From an uncultured Lachnospiraceae bacterium (GTDB lineage: Bacteria > Bacillota > Clostridia > Lachnospirales > Lachnospiraceae), in assembly GCA_910584845.1 (NCBI GenBank), contig CAJUDH010000009.1, forward strand, positions 62,001-126,000: a DNA stretch of 64,000 nucleotides, written 5' to 3'. The notes beneath the pieces were generated by a model. It saw only the letters and a program-made list of their open reading frames with translations. It was not told the DNA's origin and searched no databases. This document shows, one piece after another, positions 9,440 to 17,586 of this stretch. The translations under genes were made by a program, and so were the position numbers. Position 1 is the stretch's first letter, and each line of letters begins with the position of its first letter.

Positions 9440-10313
9440 TCAATACGCCGTAGACGGCAAAAGCGTCTGGGCTTTCTAAACCGGACATTTGCAGGCGGCT
9501 GGGGATCCAGATGGCTTCTGCACCGGCAAGGATGTTTAACACCAGCCGGTTTCCCATCAACGGCAGCGCCAGCGACATTAAGGCGGCGGTAACGGAGGTA
9601 TTAAAAAATGCCCCGTCCCCGCTGCCGTCCGGCCTTTGGCAAGGGCCGGGGTTCCCTTGAAGACGGGCCTGGGGGGGGGAGGTACACAAACACAGGAGGG
9701 TAAAGGCGGCAGAAGCGATTTCGCCGATCAAATGCCCAACCACCGCCAGCATAACCGTGATTTCTTTCCCCTGGCCTACCCAGTAGCCGGCCAGTGCAAA
9801 AACCAGTGCCATCCGGACAGCCTGCTCGGCGATCTGGGAAAAAGCGGGGACTTTTGACTTTTGTACCCCATAGTAATAGCCGTTGATACAGGCGTGAAAT
9901 GCGGCAAACGGTATGGCAATCCCCATGACCGGAAGGTAGGGGGCGCATTGCGGCTCCATTAAGATGAAGGCGGCCAGGAATTCCGCCTGGCGGCAGATGA
10001 GGAAGGCCAACACAAAGGACATGGCCATGGAAATGAGCAGGCCGGTACGGAAGATGGAACGGCCTTTTTCCGTATGTGAGGCAATCAGCTGGGACAGGGC
10101 AGTTTGGATGGAGCCGGCGCACAAGGCAAAACAAATTCCAAAAACAGGGTGCAGCATATGGTAAAGGCCCAGGCCCTCTGCCCCAATGGTCCGGGACAGG
10201 TAGATCCGGTAGAAAAATCCGAGTACTCTGCAAGCAAAGCCGGCGCCGGTCAACAATAAGGTTCCGGCCAGAAAGGCGCGCTTTTTGGGGGATAGCTGGA
10301 AAGAAGGTTTCAT
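9422..10313 (-). pseudogene. SpoVB-like polysaccharide/lipid flippase (MATE-like), C-terminal part missing
   Basis: Reading leftwards from ATG 10313, the protein begins PKKRAFLAGTLLLTGAG and continues with hydrophobic segments and FFYRIYLSRTIGAEGLGLYH, the hallmark start of the SpoVB/MurJ-like oligosaccharide flippase family used in spore cortex or wall precursor export. Similarity runs to AVYGVLTGMALP at about base 9425 and then stops. The open frame continues to 8907 only as the antisense of recombinase 3. About 300 of roughly 500-540 residues remain, without the C-terminal membrane helices, so it is probably non-functional as it stands. The missing half is not in this window; it could lie to the left if the recombinases are the end of a larger insertion, or may be lost. 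Confidence 0.75.
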
Positions 10314-10653
10314 GGGGGCTCCGGAAATGGAAAATTATTATAGTCTATGAAACGGGGGAAAGGGATATGCAATGAGGCCGGCAAGGCCGGCCGGCACGGA
10401 CTTTGGTAGCGCAATTGCGGTGGGGGCATATATTGTTTATTATGGGGGCCCATTATGGCTTCGCCGCAGGCGGCCCCGTCCCTCTTTGAGGCCCTTTACG
10501 GGGCGTCCGGGCAAAGGCGGGAGGCAAGTTTTAATTCCTATTGATTTACTATGAATTAAATAGTATAATAGGGCTGACAGTCCGATTTGCTGCCCGCGCC
10601 GGGCACCAATGGTTTTACGGCATAAGGAAATTCCAGAAAGGTGGATTGATTGG
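10314..10653. other. Intergenic region with GC-rich inverted repeats, between the broken flippase gene and iscS
   Basis: No gene is supported here. The left part holds GGCCGGC repeats and a possible hairpin pairing GCCCCGT with ACGGGGC (about 10473-10506). The right part carries the iscS promoter and the iscS leader. No IscR-type regulator gene is present. Confidence 0.5.
10541..10569 (+). promoter_or_regulatory. Sigma-A promoter for the iscS-iscU-mnmA operon
   Basis: TTGATT, 17-base spacer, TATAAT, about 85 bases ahead of the iscS start codon. Confidence 0.8.
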
Positions 10654-11835
10654 ATGAATAAAAGGATTTATTTGGATAACGCGGCCACGACGAAGACGAG
10701 GCCGGAAGTGGTAGAGGCCATGCTGCCTTATTTTACGCAATATTATGGGAACCCGTCCTCGGTCTATGATTTTTCGGAACCGGTTAAGGAGGCCTTAGCC
10801 CAGGCAAGGGAAATCATTGCCGGCTCCATCGGGGCGAAGGCAAGGGAGGTTTATTTTACCGGGGGCGGTTCCGAGTCGGACAACTGGGCCATTAAGGCTA
10901 CGGCAGACGCATACCAGTCCAAAGGGAGGCATATCATTACCAGCAAGGTTGAGCACCATGCGGTATTGCATACTTGTGAATACCTGGAACGCCAGGGTTT
11001 TGAAGTGACTTACCTGGATGTGGACGAGTATGGGGTGGTGAAGCTGGATGAGCTGAAAAAAGCCATCCGGCCAGACACGATTTTAATATCCATTATGTTT
11101 GCCAACAACGAGGTCGGCACCATTGAGCCCATCCGCGAAATCGGGGAGATTGCCAAAGAGCACGGGGTACTGTTCCATACCGATGCGGTGCAGGCTTATG
11201 GCCATTTACCCATCCATGTGGATGATTACCACATTGATATGATGAGCGCCAGCGGGCATAAGGTCAACGGCCCCAAAGGGGTGGGCTTTTTGTACATCCG
11301 TACAGGGGTAAAAATCCGCTCCCTGATCCATGGCGGGGCCCAGGAGCGCAAACGCCGCGCGGGCACGGAGAATGTGCCGGGGATCGTGGGCCTGGGGAAA
11401 GCGGCCCAGCTGGCTATGGAAGATATGGAAAGGCGGGCCAGGCATGAGTCCGGGCTGAGGGATTATTTGATGGCCCGGGTGATGGAAGAAGTCCCCTATA
11501 CCCGCGTCAATGGCCACCGCACCAGCCGGCTGCCCAACAATGTAAACTTTGCCTTCCAGTTTATTGAAGGGGAGTCGCTGCTGATCTTGCTGGATGGGAA
11601 AGGGATATGCGGTTCCAGTGGGTCGGCCTGTACATCCGGGTCCTTAGACCCTTCCCATGTGCTGTTGGCCATCGGCCTGCCCCACGAAATTGCCCATGGT
11701 TCCTTGCGGCTGACATTGAGTGAGGAAAACACGAAGGAAGAGATGGATTTTGTGGTGGACAGTATCAAGGAGATTGTACAGCGGCTGAGGGATATGTCGC
11801 CGTTATATGAAGATTTTATGAAAAACAGGAAATAA
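10654..11835 (+). CDS. iscS: Cysteine desulfurase (NifS/IscS family)
   Basis: PLP enzyme that takes sulfur from L-cysteine as a persulfide for Fe-S clusters and tRNA thiolation. RIYLDNAATTKTRPEV marks the family start; the PLP lysine is in SASGHKVNGPKG (Lys203) and the persulfide cysteine in SGSACTSGSLDPSH (Cys326). LTLSEENTKEE is the usual C-terminal signature. Length of 393 residues is normal. ATG 10654 is chosen because it sits behind AAAGGTGG and directly before the conserved start; the in-frame ATG at 10609 adds an unconserved extension. The following genes are the scaffold IscU/NifU and the tRNA thiolase MnmA, a Firmicutes arrangement in which one desulfurase feeds both pathways. Confidence 0.95.
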   Translation: MNKRIYLDNAATTKTRPEVVEAMLPYFTQYYGNPSSVYDFSEPVKEALAQAREIIAGSIGAKAREVYFTGGGSESDNWAIKATADAYQSKGRHIITSKVEHHAVLHTCEYLERQGFEVTYLDVDEYGVVKLDELKKAIRPDTILISIMFANNEVGTIEPIREIGEIAKEHGVLFHTDAVQAYGHLPIHVDDYHIDMMSASGHKVNGPKGVGFLYIRTGVKIRSLIHGGAQERKRRAGTENVPGIVGLGKAAQLAMEDMERRARHESGLRDYLMARVMEEVPYTRVNGHRTSRLPNNVNFAFQFIEGESLLILLDGKGICGSSGSACTSGSLDPSHVLLAIGLPHEIAHGSLRLTLSEENTKEEMDFVVDSIKEIVQRLRDMSPLYEDFMKNRK

Positions 11836-11874
11836 GCTTTCACAGCAAATAAAGTACAGACAGGAGAAAAGCAT

Positions 11875-12312
11875 ATGTATACAGAAAAAGTAATGGACCA
11901 TTTTGAACATCCCAGGAACGTGGGGGAAATCAAGGACCCAAGCGGTATGGGGACGGTGGGGAACGCCAAATGCGGGGACATTATGAGGATTTACCTGGAT
12001 ATTGACGAAAACCAGATTATCCGCGATGTAAAGTTTAAAACCTTCGGCTGCGGCGCCGCCGTGGCTACCAGCAGTATGGCTACGGAGCTGGTCAAGGGAA
12101 AAAGCGTTACGGAGGCCATGAAGGTTACCAACCAGGCGGTGATGGAGGCCCTTGACGGATTGCCGCCGGTCAAGGTACACTGTTCTTTGCTGGCAGAGGA
12201 AGCAATCCATGCGGCTTTGTGGGATTATGCCCAAAAAAACGGTGTGGACATTGAAGGCTTAAAGCAGCCAAAGAGCGATATTAGCGAACAGGACGAGGAC
12301 GAAGACTATTGA
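11875..12312 (+). CDS. nifU: Fe-S cluster assembly scaffold (IscU/NifU N-terminal type)
   Basis: Scaffold on which the partner desulfurase builds [2Fe-2S] or [4Fe-4S] clusters. The three cluster-ligand cysteines are seen in NAKCGD (Cys33, with Asp35), TFGCGAAVATSS (Cys59) and VKVHCSLLAEEA (Cys103). HPRNVGEI near the N-terminus is typical. At 145 residues it is the IscU-like domain alone plus a short acidic tail, without the NifU ferredoxin or C-terminal domain. It lies 39 bases after iscS with its own AGGAG. Confidence 0.95.
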   Translation: MYTEKVMDHFEHPRNVGEIKDPSGMGTVGNAKCGDIMRIYLDIDENQIIRDVKFKTFGCGAAVATSSMATELVKGKSVTEAMKVTNQAVMEALDGLPPVKVHCSLLAEEAIHAALWDYAQKNGVDIEGLKQPKSDISEQDEDEDY

Positions 12313-12337
12313 TCAACGGGAGGGAAGGGGCAGTTTT

Positions 12338-13402
12338 ATGGCCGGACAAGGGAAAAAGGTGGTAATAGGCATGTCGGGGGGAGTGGATTCTTCCGTGGCC
12401 GCCTGGCTGTTAAAGCAGCAGGGGTACCAGGTGGCTGGCGTAACCATGTTGGCCTGGCATGAAGAAAGGGAAGGCGGCTGTGGCCTTGGGGAGGCGGAGG
12501 ATGCCCGCCGGGTGGCCGGGCAGCTGGGGATCCCTTATTATGTGGTGGATTTCCGGAAGGAGTTTAAATCCCATGTTATGGATTATTTTATCGGGGAATA
12601 CCTTCATGGCCGGACTCCGAACCCCTGTATTGCCTGTAACCGGTTTGTAAAATGGGAGGCGCTTTTGAGTCTGGGGCGCCAGATCGGGGCGGATTATGTG
12701 GCAACCGGCCACTATGCCAAGGTGGAACAGCTGGAAAACGGCCGCTTCGCTTTGAGGGTGTCAGCCACGGCGTCCAAAGACCAGACCTATGCCCTTTATG
12801 GGCTTTCCCAGGCCCAGCTGTCTTGCACTTTGATGCCGTTGGGGGCATATACCAAGGAACAGGTCCGGCAGATGGCAAAAGAGCTGGGGATTTTGGTAGC
12901 CCACAAGGCGGACAGCCAGGAAATCTGCTTCATCCCGGATAAGGATTACGGCGGGTTTATCCGGCGGGAGGCAGGCTATGTGCCAGAACCGGGGGATTTT
13001 GTGGACCGGGACGGGAATGTGCTGGGGCGCCACCGGGGCATTATCCATTATACCATAGGCCAGAGGAAAGGGCTCAACCTTTCCCTGGGGAGGCCGGTAT
13101 TTGTGGTGGAGATCCGGCCCGGTTCCAATGAAGTGGTGGTGGGAAGCGAAAAAGACGTATTTACGGAATTGTTGATTTGTGATAAACTGAACTGGATGTC
13201 CATAGACGGCCTTCATGGAAGAGAAAGGCAGGTTATGGCAAAAATCCGATATTCCCATAAAGGCGCCCCTTGTGTGATAGAAGAAGCGGGGGATGGCCGG
13301 GTAAGGTGCCGGTTCCTTGAACCAGTCCGGGCAGTGACGCCGGGCCAGGCTGTAGTATTCTATGAGGGGGAGTATGTGGCCGGCGGGGGGACGATCCGAT
13401 GA
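12338..13402 (+). CDS. mnmA: tRNA-specific 2-thiouridylase MnmA
   Basis: Uses ATP and desulfurase-derived sulfur to make 2-thiouridine at wobble U34 of Lys, Glu and Gln tRNAs. The PP-loop is GMSGGVDSSVAAW (residues 11-23). The catalytic cysteine pair is Cys97 in TPNPCIACN and Cys197 in SQEICFIPD. GHYAKV, GQRKGLNLS and the C-terminal beta domain are present. 354 residues is normal. Third gene of the iscS operon. Confidence 0.95.
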   Translation: MAGQGKKVVIGMSGGVDSSVAAWLLKQQGYQVAGVTMLAWHEEREGGCGLGEAEDARRVAGQLGIPYYVVDFRKEFKSHVMDYFIGEYLHGRTPNPCIACNRFVKWEALLSLGRQIGADYVATGHYAKVEQLENGRFALRVSATASKDQTYALYGLSQAQLSCTLMPLGAYTKEQVRQMAKELGILVAHKADSQEICFIPDKDYGGFIRREAGYVPEPGDFVDRDGNVLGRHRGIIHYTIGQRKGLNLSLGRPVFVVEIRPGSNEVVVGSEKDVFTELLICDKLNWMSIDGLHGRERQVMAKIRYSHKGAPCVIEEAGDGRVRCRFLEPVRAVTPGQAVVFYEGEYVAGGGTIR

Positions 13403-13489
13403 ACCGGTACTTTTGAAAACTTCAATGGGACAGGCACCTTTGGGGGTGGGATGCCCAAAGGGCATACGATGCTGTGGGAGGTACACAGA

Positions 13490-14791
13490 ATGGAGGAAAA
13501 GATGAACAGCGAGACAGGGAGAAAAGAAGGAAAGGCCCCGATAAAAAGAAAGGCCGGGGCCGAAGTGGCGAAAGCCTTGGCAGCCGTGGGGATCCTGACC
13601 ATGATAGCCGGGGCTGTGGGCGGATGCCAGAAATATGAAAAATTAGACATATCAGCTGCCCAAAGCCAGGAAGGGGAAAGCAGCCGGGAAGCCGGAGGGG
13701 CAGCCCCTGGCAGCGAGGCGCAAAAGGAAAGCCCATCGGTCCAAAGCAGCGCTTTCAAGCCGGATGTGACTACCGAGACGGCCCCGGAATTGGAGGCCAG
13801 GGATGAGGTGGTCTATATAAACGGGACCAACGTAAATGTCAGGAAGGCGCCCAGCCCCAACGGTGAAGTCGTCGCCCGGTTAAACACAGGGGAACCGTTA
13901 AAGCGGACCGGATATTCCCAATCCTGGAGCCAGGTAGAATATCAAGGCCAGCTGTGCTATGTATCCACCCCGTATTTAACCGGGGCCAAACCGGCAGGGG
14001 AAACCACCGCGCCCGCAGGCGCCTCATCCTCTGTCCAGCCGGGCCAGGTGGGGTGGAACCCGGATTGGAAATATGCGGATTTTTCTAAAATCCATTCGGG
14101 GCAGGCCATGCTGTACAAGGCAGAAGGGGACAACCGCAAAGGGAAAGTGGTTTGCGTTAACGCCGGCCATGGGACCAGCGGGGGCTCCAGCGTTAAAACG
14201 CTATGCCATCCCGACGGTACCCCCAAAGTGACCGGCGGCAGCACCGCGGCCGGGGCGACATCGGCCATAGCCGTATCCAGCGGCATGGAATTTGCCGACG
14301 GCACCGCGGAGGCAAAAGTGACATTGGCCATGGCAAAGGTCTTAAAAGAGAAGCTTTTGGCCCGTGGGTTTGACGTACTGATGATCCGGGAATCGGACGA
14401 CGTGCAGCTGGACAATATTGCCCGCACGGTGATTGCCAACAACATGGCGGACTGCCATATCGCCATCCATTGGGATTCATCCACCAGCGACAAAGGGGCA
14501 TTTTATATGTCTGTGCCCAATATCGCTTCTTATCGGGCTATGGAGCCGGTAGCTTCCCATTGGCAAAAGCATCATGCCTTGGGCGACAACCTGATTGCAG
14601 GCCTGAAAGGCGTTGGGGTAAAAATTTTCTCAGACGGGAAGATGGAGATGGACCTGACGCAGACGTCTTATTCCACGGTCCCTTCCGTGGATATTGAGCT
14701 AGGCGACAAGGTATCCGACCATTCGCCGGCTGCCTTGGATAAACTGGGGAACGGCTTGGCCGACGGGGTGGAGTCGTTTTTCCGGAATTAG
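13490..14791 (+). CDS. N-acetylmuramoyl-L-alanine amidase with SH3 domain, probable lipoprotein
   Basis: Peptidoglycan hydrolase cutting the lactyl-amide bond. The N-terminus is basic, then hydrophobic (VGILTMIAGAVGGC), with Cys as a plausible though weak lipobox. After a low-complexity linker comes a bacterial SH3 domain (INGTNVNVRKAPSPNGEVVA) for wall binding, then an Amidase_3 domain with zinc ligands in NAGHGTSGG, a Glu in GTAEAKVTL, and the His of CHIAIHWDSS. ATG 13490 follows GGGAGG with 8-base spacing; ATG 13502 is an alternative. The gene ends in a strong terminator. Confidence 0.88.
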   Translation: MEEKMNSETGRKEGKAPIKRKAGAEVAKALAAVGILTMIAGAVGGCQKYEKLDISAAQSQEGESSREAGGAAPGSEAQKESPSVQSSAFKPDVTTETAPELEARDEVVYINGTNVNVRKAPSPNGEVVARLNTGEPLKRTGYSQSWSQVEYQGQLCYVSTPYLTGAKPAGETTAPAGASSSVQPGQVGWNPDWKYADFSKIHSGQAMLYKAEGDNRKGKVVCVNAGHGTSGGSSVKTLCHPDGTPKVTGGSTAAGATSAIAVSSGMEFADGTAEAKVTLAMAKVLKEKLLARGFDVLMIRESDDVQLDNIARTVIANNMADCHIAIHWDSSTSDKGAFYMSVPNIASYRAMEPVASHWQKHHALGDNLIAGLKGVGVKIFSDGKMEMDLTQTSYSTVPSVDIELGDKVSDHSPAALDKLGNGLADGVESFFRN

Positions 14792-14824
14792 CAGGCCCGG
14801 AACCTGATTTTCAGGCAATGGCAT

Positions 14825-14866
14825 AAAGCCTGCCAGCCGCCGGAAAGGCCGCTGGCGGGCTTTATT
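14825..14866 (+). terminator. Terminator after the amidase gene
   Basis: AAAGCCTGCCAGC pairs with GCTGGCGGGCTTT (one G-U pair) and is followed by TTATT. Confidence 0.8.
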
Positions 14867-14946
14867 CTCTTATGGTGTTTTGCCGTTCCCGGGCGGTGCG
14901 GCCTTGACAGGGGCACAATTCCGGGGTCATAGGAAAAGGAGGGCTT

Positions 14947-15429
14947 ATGGGGATCGAAAAAGTAAAAGAATATTTCCGCCAATATCAGATGGAAGGGCAG
15001 ATCCAGGAATTTGCGGTATCCAGCGCTACCGTGGAGCTGGCGGCTGAAGCACTGCATTGCCGGCCTTGCCGGATTGCGAAGACCCTTTCTTTTATGGCAA
15101 ACGGCCGTGTGGTTTTAATCGTTATGGCCGGCGATGCAAAAATTGACAATGCTAAATATAAGGCCTGTTTCGGGGCTAAGGCGAAAATGCTTTCTCCGGA
15201 CGAGGCAGAGGCGCTGGTGGGGCATGCGGTGGGCGGGGTGTGCCCTTTTGGGGTGAACGGCGGCGTGGATGTCTACCTGGACCGGTCCCTGAAACGGTTT
15301 TCCACCGTGTTCCCTGCCTGTGGCAGCAGCAACAGTGCCATTGAATTGACAATCCCGAAGCTGGAACAATATTCCTGCAGCCGGGGATGGGTAGACGTGG
15401 GGAAAGGTTGGGAAGAAGAAGCTATATAA
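14947..15429 (+). CDS. YbaK/EbsC-type aminoacyl-tRNA deacylase
   Basis: Trans-editing enzyme family that hydrolyses mischarged tRNA, most often Cys-tRNA(Pro). Features: AKTLSFMANGRVVLIVMAGD with the substrate-binding Lys, KIDNAKYK, the GGVCPFGV motif, and ACGSSNSAIELT near the C-terminus. 160 residues matches the single-domain family. It stands alone between two terminators. Which tRNA it edits cannot be read from sequence. Confidence 0.9.
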   Translation: MGIEKVKEYFRQYQMEGQIQEFAVSSATVELAAEALHCRPCRIAKTLSFMANGRVVLIVMAGDAKIDNAKYKACFGAKAKMLSPDEAEALVGHAVGGVCPFGVNGGVDVYLDRSLKRFSTVFPACGSSNSAIELTIPKLEQYSCSRGWVDVGKGWEEEAI

Positions 15430-15546
15430 AATGGCGGACGGTGGCGCATAAAAAGGGCCCTTTCCTGAGCCGGGCAGCCATGGCGCCCCTATCCGCCGCA
15501 GCGGGCCGTAAGGGGTTTTTGGTTCCACCGGGCGTATTTCCTACAA

Positions 15547-15574
15547 AACAAAAAAGCCTGACGGGGTCAGGCTT
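15547..15574 (-). terminator. Terminator of tRNA-Ser on the minus strand
   Basis: Read on the minus strand, AAGCCTGAC-CCC-GTCAGGCTT is a perfect 9-bp stem followed by TTTTTTG, just past the tRNA 3' end. Confidence 0.88.
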
Positions 15575-15579
15575 GGAAG

Positions 15580-15669
15580 CGGAGACGATGGGATTCGAAC
15601 CCATGTGCCGGGATGAACCGACAAACGCATTTCGAGTGCGCCGCGTTATGGCCACTTCGCTACGTCTCC
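15580..15669 (-). tRNA. tRNA-Ser, anticodon CGA
   Basis: Minus-strand cloverleaf of 90 bases. The acceptor stem GGAGACG pairs with CGTCTCC, with discriminator G. The anticodon stem GCGCA/TGCGT encloses the loop CTCGAAA, giving anticodon CGA (codon UCG). A long variable arm typical of class II serine tRNA follows, and the T-arm contains GGGTTCGAATCCC. CCA is not encoded. Confidence 0.95.
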
Positions 15670-15688
15670 TGAATATACTAACTTGGAT

Positions 15689-15717
15689 ATTATACATGAT
15701 ATTTTCAGAATTGTAAA
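15689..15717 (-). promoter_or_regulatory. Promoter of tRNA-Ser
   Basis: On the minus strand TTTACA, 17 bases, TATAAT, about 20 bases before the tRNA 5' end. Confidence 0.8.
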
Positions 15718-15852
15718 TGGCTGAATTTGATTTTTTCCATTTGCCCTGTTGGGTTTTCCGGCTGCCGCCGGGTATGCCGCCGGAAATCCGGCTTGCGGAT
15801 GGATGGGTACCCTGCGCGGCTTTGCCGGATAGATCCCGGCCGGCACGCGAGA

Positions 15853-15882
15853 TTGACAATAAATTACGGCATATGGTAAAAT
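15853..15882 (+). promoter_or_regulatory. Promoter ahead of the histidine phosphatase gene
   Basis: TTGACA, 18-base spacer, TAAAAT, about 75 bases before the start codon. Confidence 0.7.
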
Positions 15883-15958
15883 GGCGGTAGGTAACCGGTA
15901 CTTTTATCCGCAGGAGGCAGGTTCCGGAAAACATATAAGAGAAGGAGCGTGGAATCAG

Positions 15959-16732
15959 ATGAGGATCCTATTGATCCGGCACGGGGATCCGGATTATGTA
16001 CATGATACGTTGACGGAAAAGGGGCACCGTGAAGCGGCACTTTTGTCGGAACACGCGGGGGCGCTGAATATCGGGGACTGCTATATGTCACCTTTGGGCA
16101 GGGCCCAGGCAACGGCGGCCTATACCTTAGAGAGGCTGGGGAAAAAGGCGGAAGTTTTGGGCTGGCTAAAGGAGTTTCCGGGCCAGGTGGATATTAACCA
16201 GTCGGAAGAGTTACAGAAGGCATACCCCAATACAAGGACGGGGGAAGGGAAATACCAGCTGCGTATTGCCTGGGACATGGTCCCTTCCTATCTGACGGAG
16301 CATCCCGAGTATTTGGGGATGGAGAGCTGGCGGCAATCTTTGGTGGCCCGGCATAGCGGCCTGGTAAAAACTTATGACGATGCGGCAGAAGGGCTGGACA
16401 GGCTGTTGGGGCAATATGGCTATGTCCGGGAGGGGCGCCACTACCGGGTGGTAAAGGAGAACACAAAAACCATTGCCTGCTTTTGCCATTTTGGCGTGAC
16501 TTGCGCGCTGCTGTCCCATTTGTGGAACGTCTCTCCTTTTGTATTGTGGCACGGCATGGCTTTGGCCCCTACGTCGGTGACAGAAGTCGTGTCGGAAGAA
16601 CGGGAGCAGGGGGTTGCCTGGTTCCGGGCATTGCGCTTAGGGGACGTGTCCCACCTTTATGCCGGCGGGGAAGAGCCGTCTTTTTCAGCCAGGTTTTGCG
16701 AGGTTTTCAGCAACACAGGGCAGAGGCATTGA
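15959..16732 (+). CDS. Histidine phosphatase family protein (phosphoglycerate-mutase-like)
   Basis: Branch-1 histidine phosphatase fold: MRILLIRHGDPDY carries the catalytic RHG at residues 7-9, LTEKGHREAALL and SPLGRAQATAAYT hold the second active-site Arg, and the later conserved His is in CFCHFGVTCALL. The 257-residue length, longer than the minimal family, leaves room for an insert around residues 80-140. ATG 15959 is preferred over upstream in-frame starts because it is preceded by AAGGAG and begins at the conserved strand. Substrate is unknown. Confidence 0.85.
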   Translation: MRILLIRHGDPDYVHDTLTEKGHREAALLSEHAGALNIGDCYMSPLGRAQATAAYTLERLGKKAEVLGWLKEFPGQVDINQSEELQKAYPNTRTGEGKYQLRIAWDMVPSYLTEHPEYLGMESWRQSLVARHSGLVKTYDDAAEGLDRLLGQYGYVREGRHYRVVKENTKTIACFCHFGVTCALLSHLWNVSPFVLWHGMALAPTSVTEVVSEEREQGVAWFRALRLGDVSHLYAGGEEPSFSARFCEVFSNTGQRH

Positions 16733-16748
16733 AAAACGGCCTGGCAAA

Positions 16749-16913
16749 CTAGTGTACTGACTCGTTTACTTTCAGCTAAATGACACCGAATGAATTTTCA
16801 GCCTGCAAGGCGGCGGAGGGAGGCGATGCGGTGGCATCGTTGACCGACAACAACGCAGCAGATGGAAATTCAGGCAAGTCATTTGGCGAAATGTAAATGA
16901 GTCAGTACACTAG
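16749..16913. mobile_element. Palindromic MITE-like element with ~36-bp terminal inverted repeats
   Basis: 165-base element without coding capacity. The ends CTAGTGTACTGACTC (16749-16763) and GAGTCAGTACACTAG (16899-16913) are perfect inverted repeats; the symmetry continues imperfectly inward to AAATGAC/GTCATTT, about 31 of 36 positions in all. An internal GATGC-GGTG-GCATC hairpin follows the left arm. The right arm contains TTGGCG, 17 bases, TACACT, a possible outward promoter towards the aldolase gene. A CTAG tetranucleotide at each end may be target-site related. Confidence 0.75.
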
Positions 16914-16953
16914 GCGGAAAAAGACACAGAAAACGGAGGAAAACACACACGAG

Positions 16954-17586
16954 ATGGAGGAGAAAAGGAACCATTTGCCCCAGGAGAAACAAAAAGTACT
17001 CCGAGTGGCAAAAAAGGCGTACGAAGAAAAGCTGATGGCAGGCACCAGCGGCAATATGAGCCTGTTTTGCCCCGGCACCCAACAAGTGGTCATCACACCC
17101 AGCTCCTATGATTACGGGATCATGGAAGAAGAAGACATTGTGGTGATCGACTTAGACGGGAATGTGCTGGAAGGGCGCCACAAGCCCTCTTCCGAGTGGC
17201 GGATGCATGTGGAGATTTACCGGAACCTGCCCCATGTCCGGGCAGTGGTGCATACCCATTCCCCTTACGCCACCAGTTTTGCGGTAAACCAGCAGGAGGT
17301 CCCCGTAGTGCTTATTGAGATGATACCGTTTCTGAAAGGGAAGCTGGAAGTAAGCCCTTACGCCCGGCAGGGAAGCGCCCAGGTGGGGCTGAATGCCGTG
17401 CCCATATTGAAGAGGAAAAATGCCTGCCTGCTGGCCAACCATGGCGTGGTAGCCGTGGGGGAGGACATGGAAGCGGCTTACCTTAACAGTGTCTACGTGG
17501 AAGACACGGCCCGGATTTACCATTTGGCCTTGTGTTGTGGAAAGCCGCGGGTGATACCCGGTTATGAGGAAGGCGGGGATGTGTGA
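16954..17586 (+). CDS. Class II aldolase/adducin family protein, candidate 5-deoxy(methylthio)ribulose-1-phosphate aldolase
   Basis: Zinc-dependent class II aldolase fold. GTSGNMSLF binds phosphate, PSSEWRMHVEIY supplies the catalytic Glu, HTHSPYAT two zinc His ligands and LLANHGVVAVG the third. Relatives include L-fuculose-1-phosphate aldolase, 5-deoxyribulose-1-phosphate aldolase and methylthioribulose-1-phosphate dehydratase (MtnB). The neighbours mtnA and an alcohol dehydrogenase, with no mtnC/mtnD-type genes nearby, favour an aldolase giving dihydroxyacetone phosphate plus an aldehyde; this is inference. ATG 16954 is 14 bases after GGAGG; ATG 16897 lies inside the MITE arm, in frame, and would give a 19-residue extension. 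Confidence 0.8.
   Translation: MEEKRNHLPQEKQKVLRVAKKAYEEKLMAGTSGNMSLFCPGTQQVVITPSSYDYGIMEEEDIVVIDLDGNVLEGRHKPSSEWRMHVEIYRNLPHVRAVVHTHSPYATSFAVNQQEVPVVLIEMIPFLKGKLEVSPYARQGSAQVGLNAVPILKRKNACLLANHGVVAVGEDMEAAYLNSVYVEDTARIYHLALCCGKPRVIPGYEEGGDV

Noticed and set aside
5578..10313. Fully functional skin-type sporulation switch
   Set aside because: The second half of the flippase gene and the left attachment site are not in the window and recombinase 1 is damaged, so only a hypothesis is justified.
16897..16953. Upstream start of the aldolase inside the MITE arm
   Set aside because: ATG 16897 has no SD, and the extension is encoded by repeat sequence; ATG 16954 fits the family start better.
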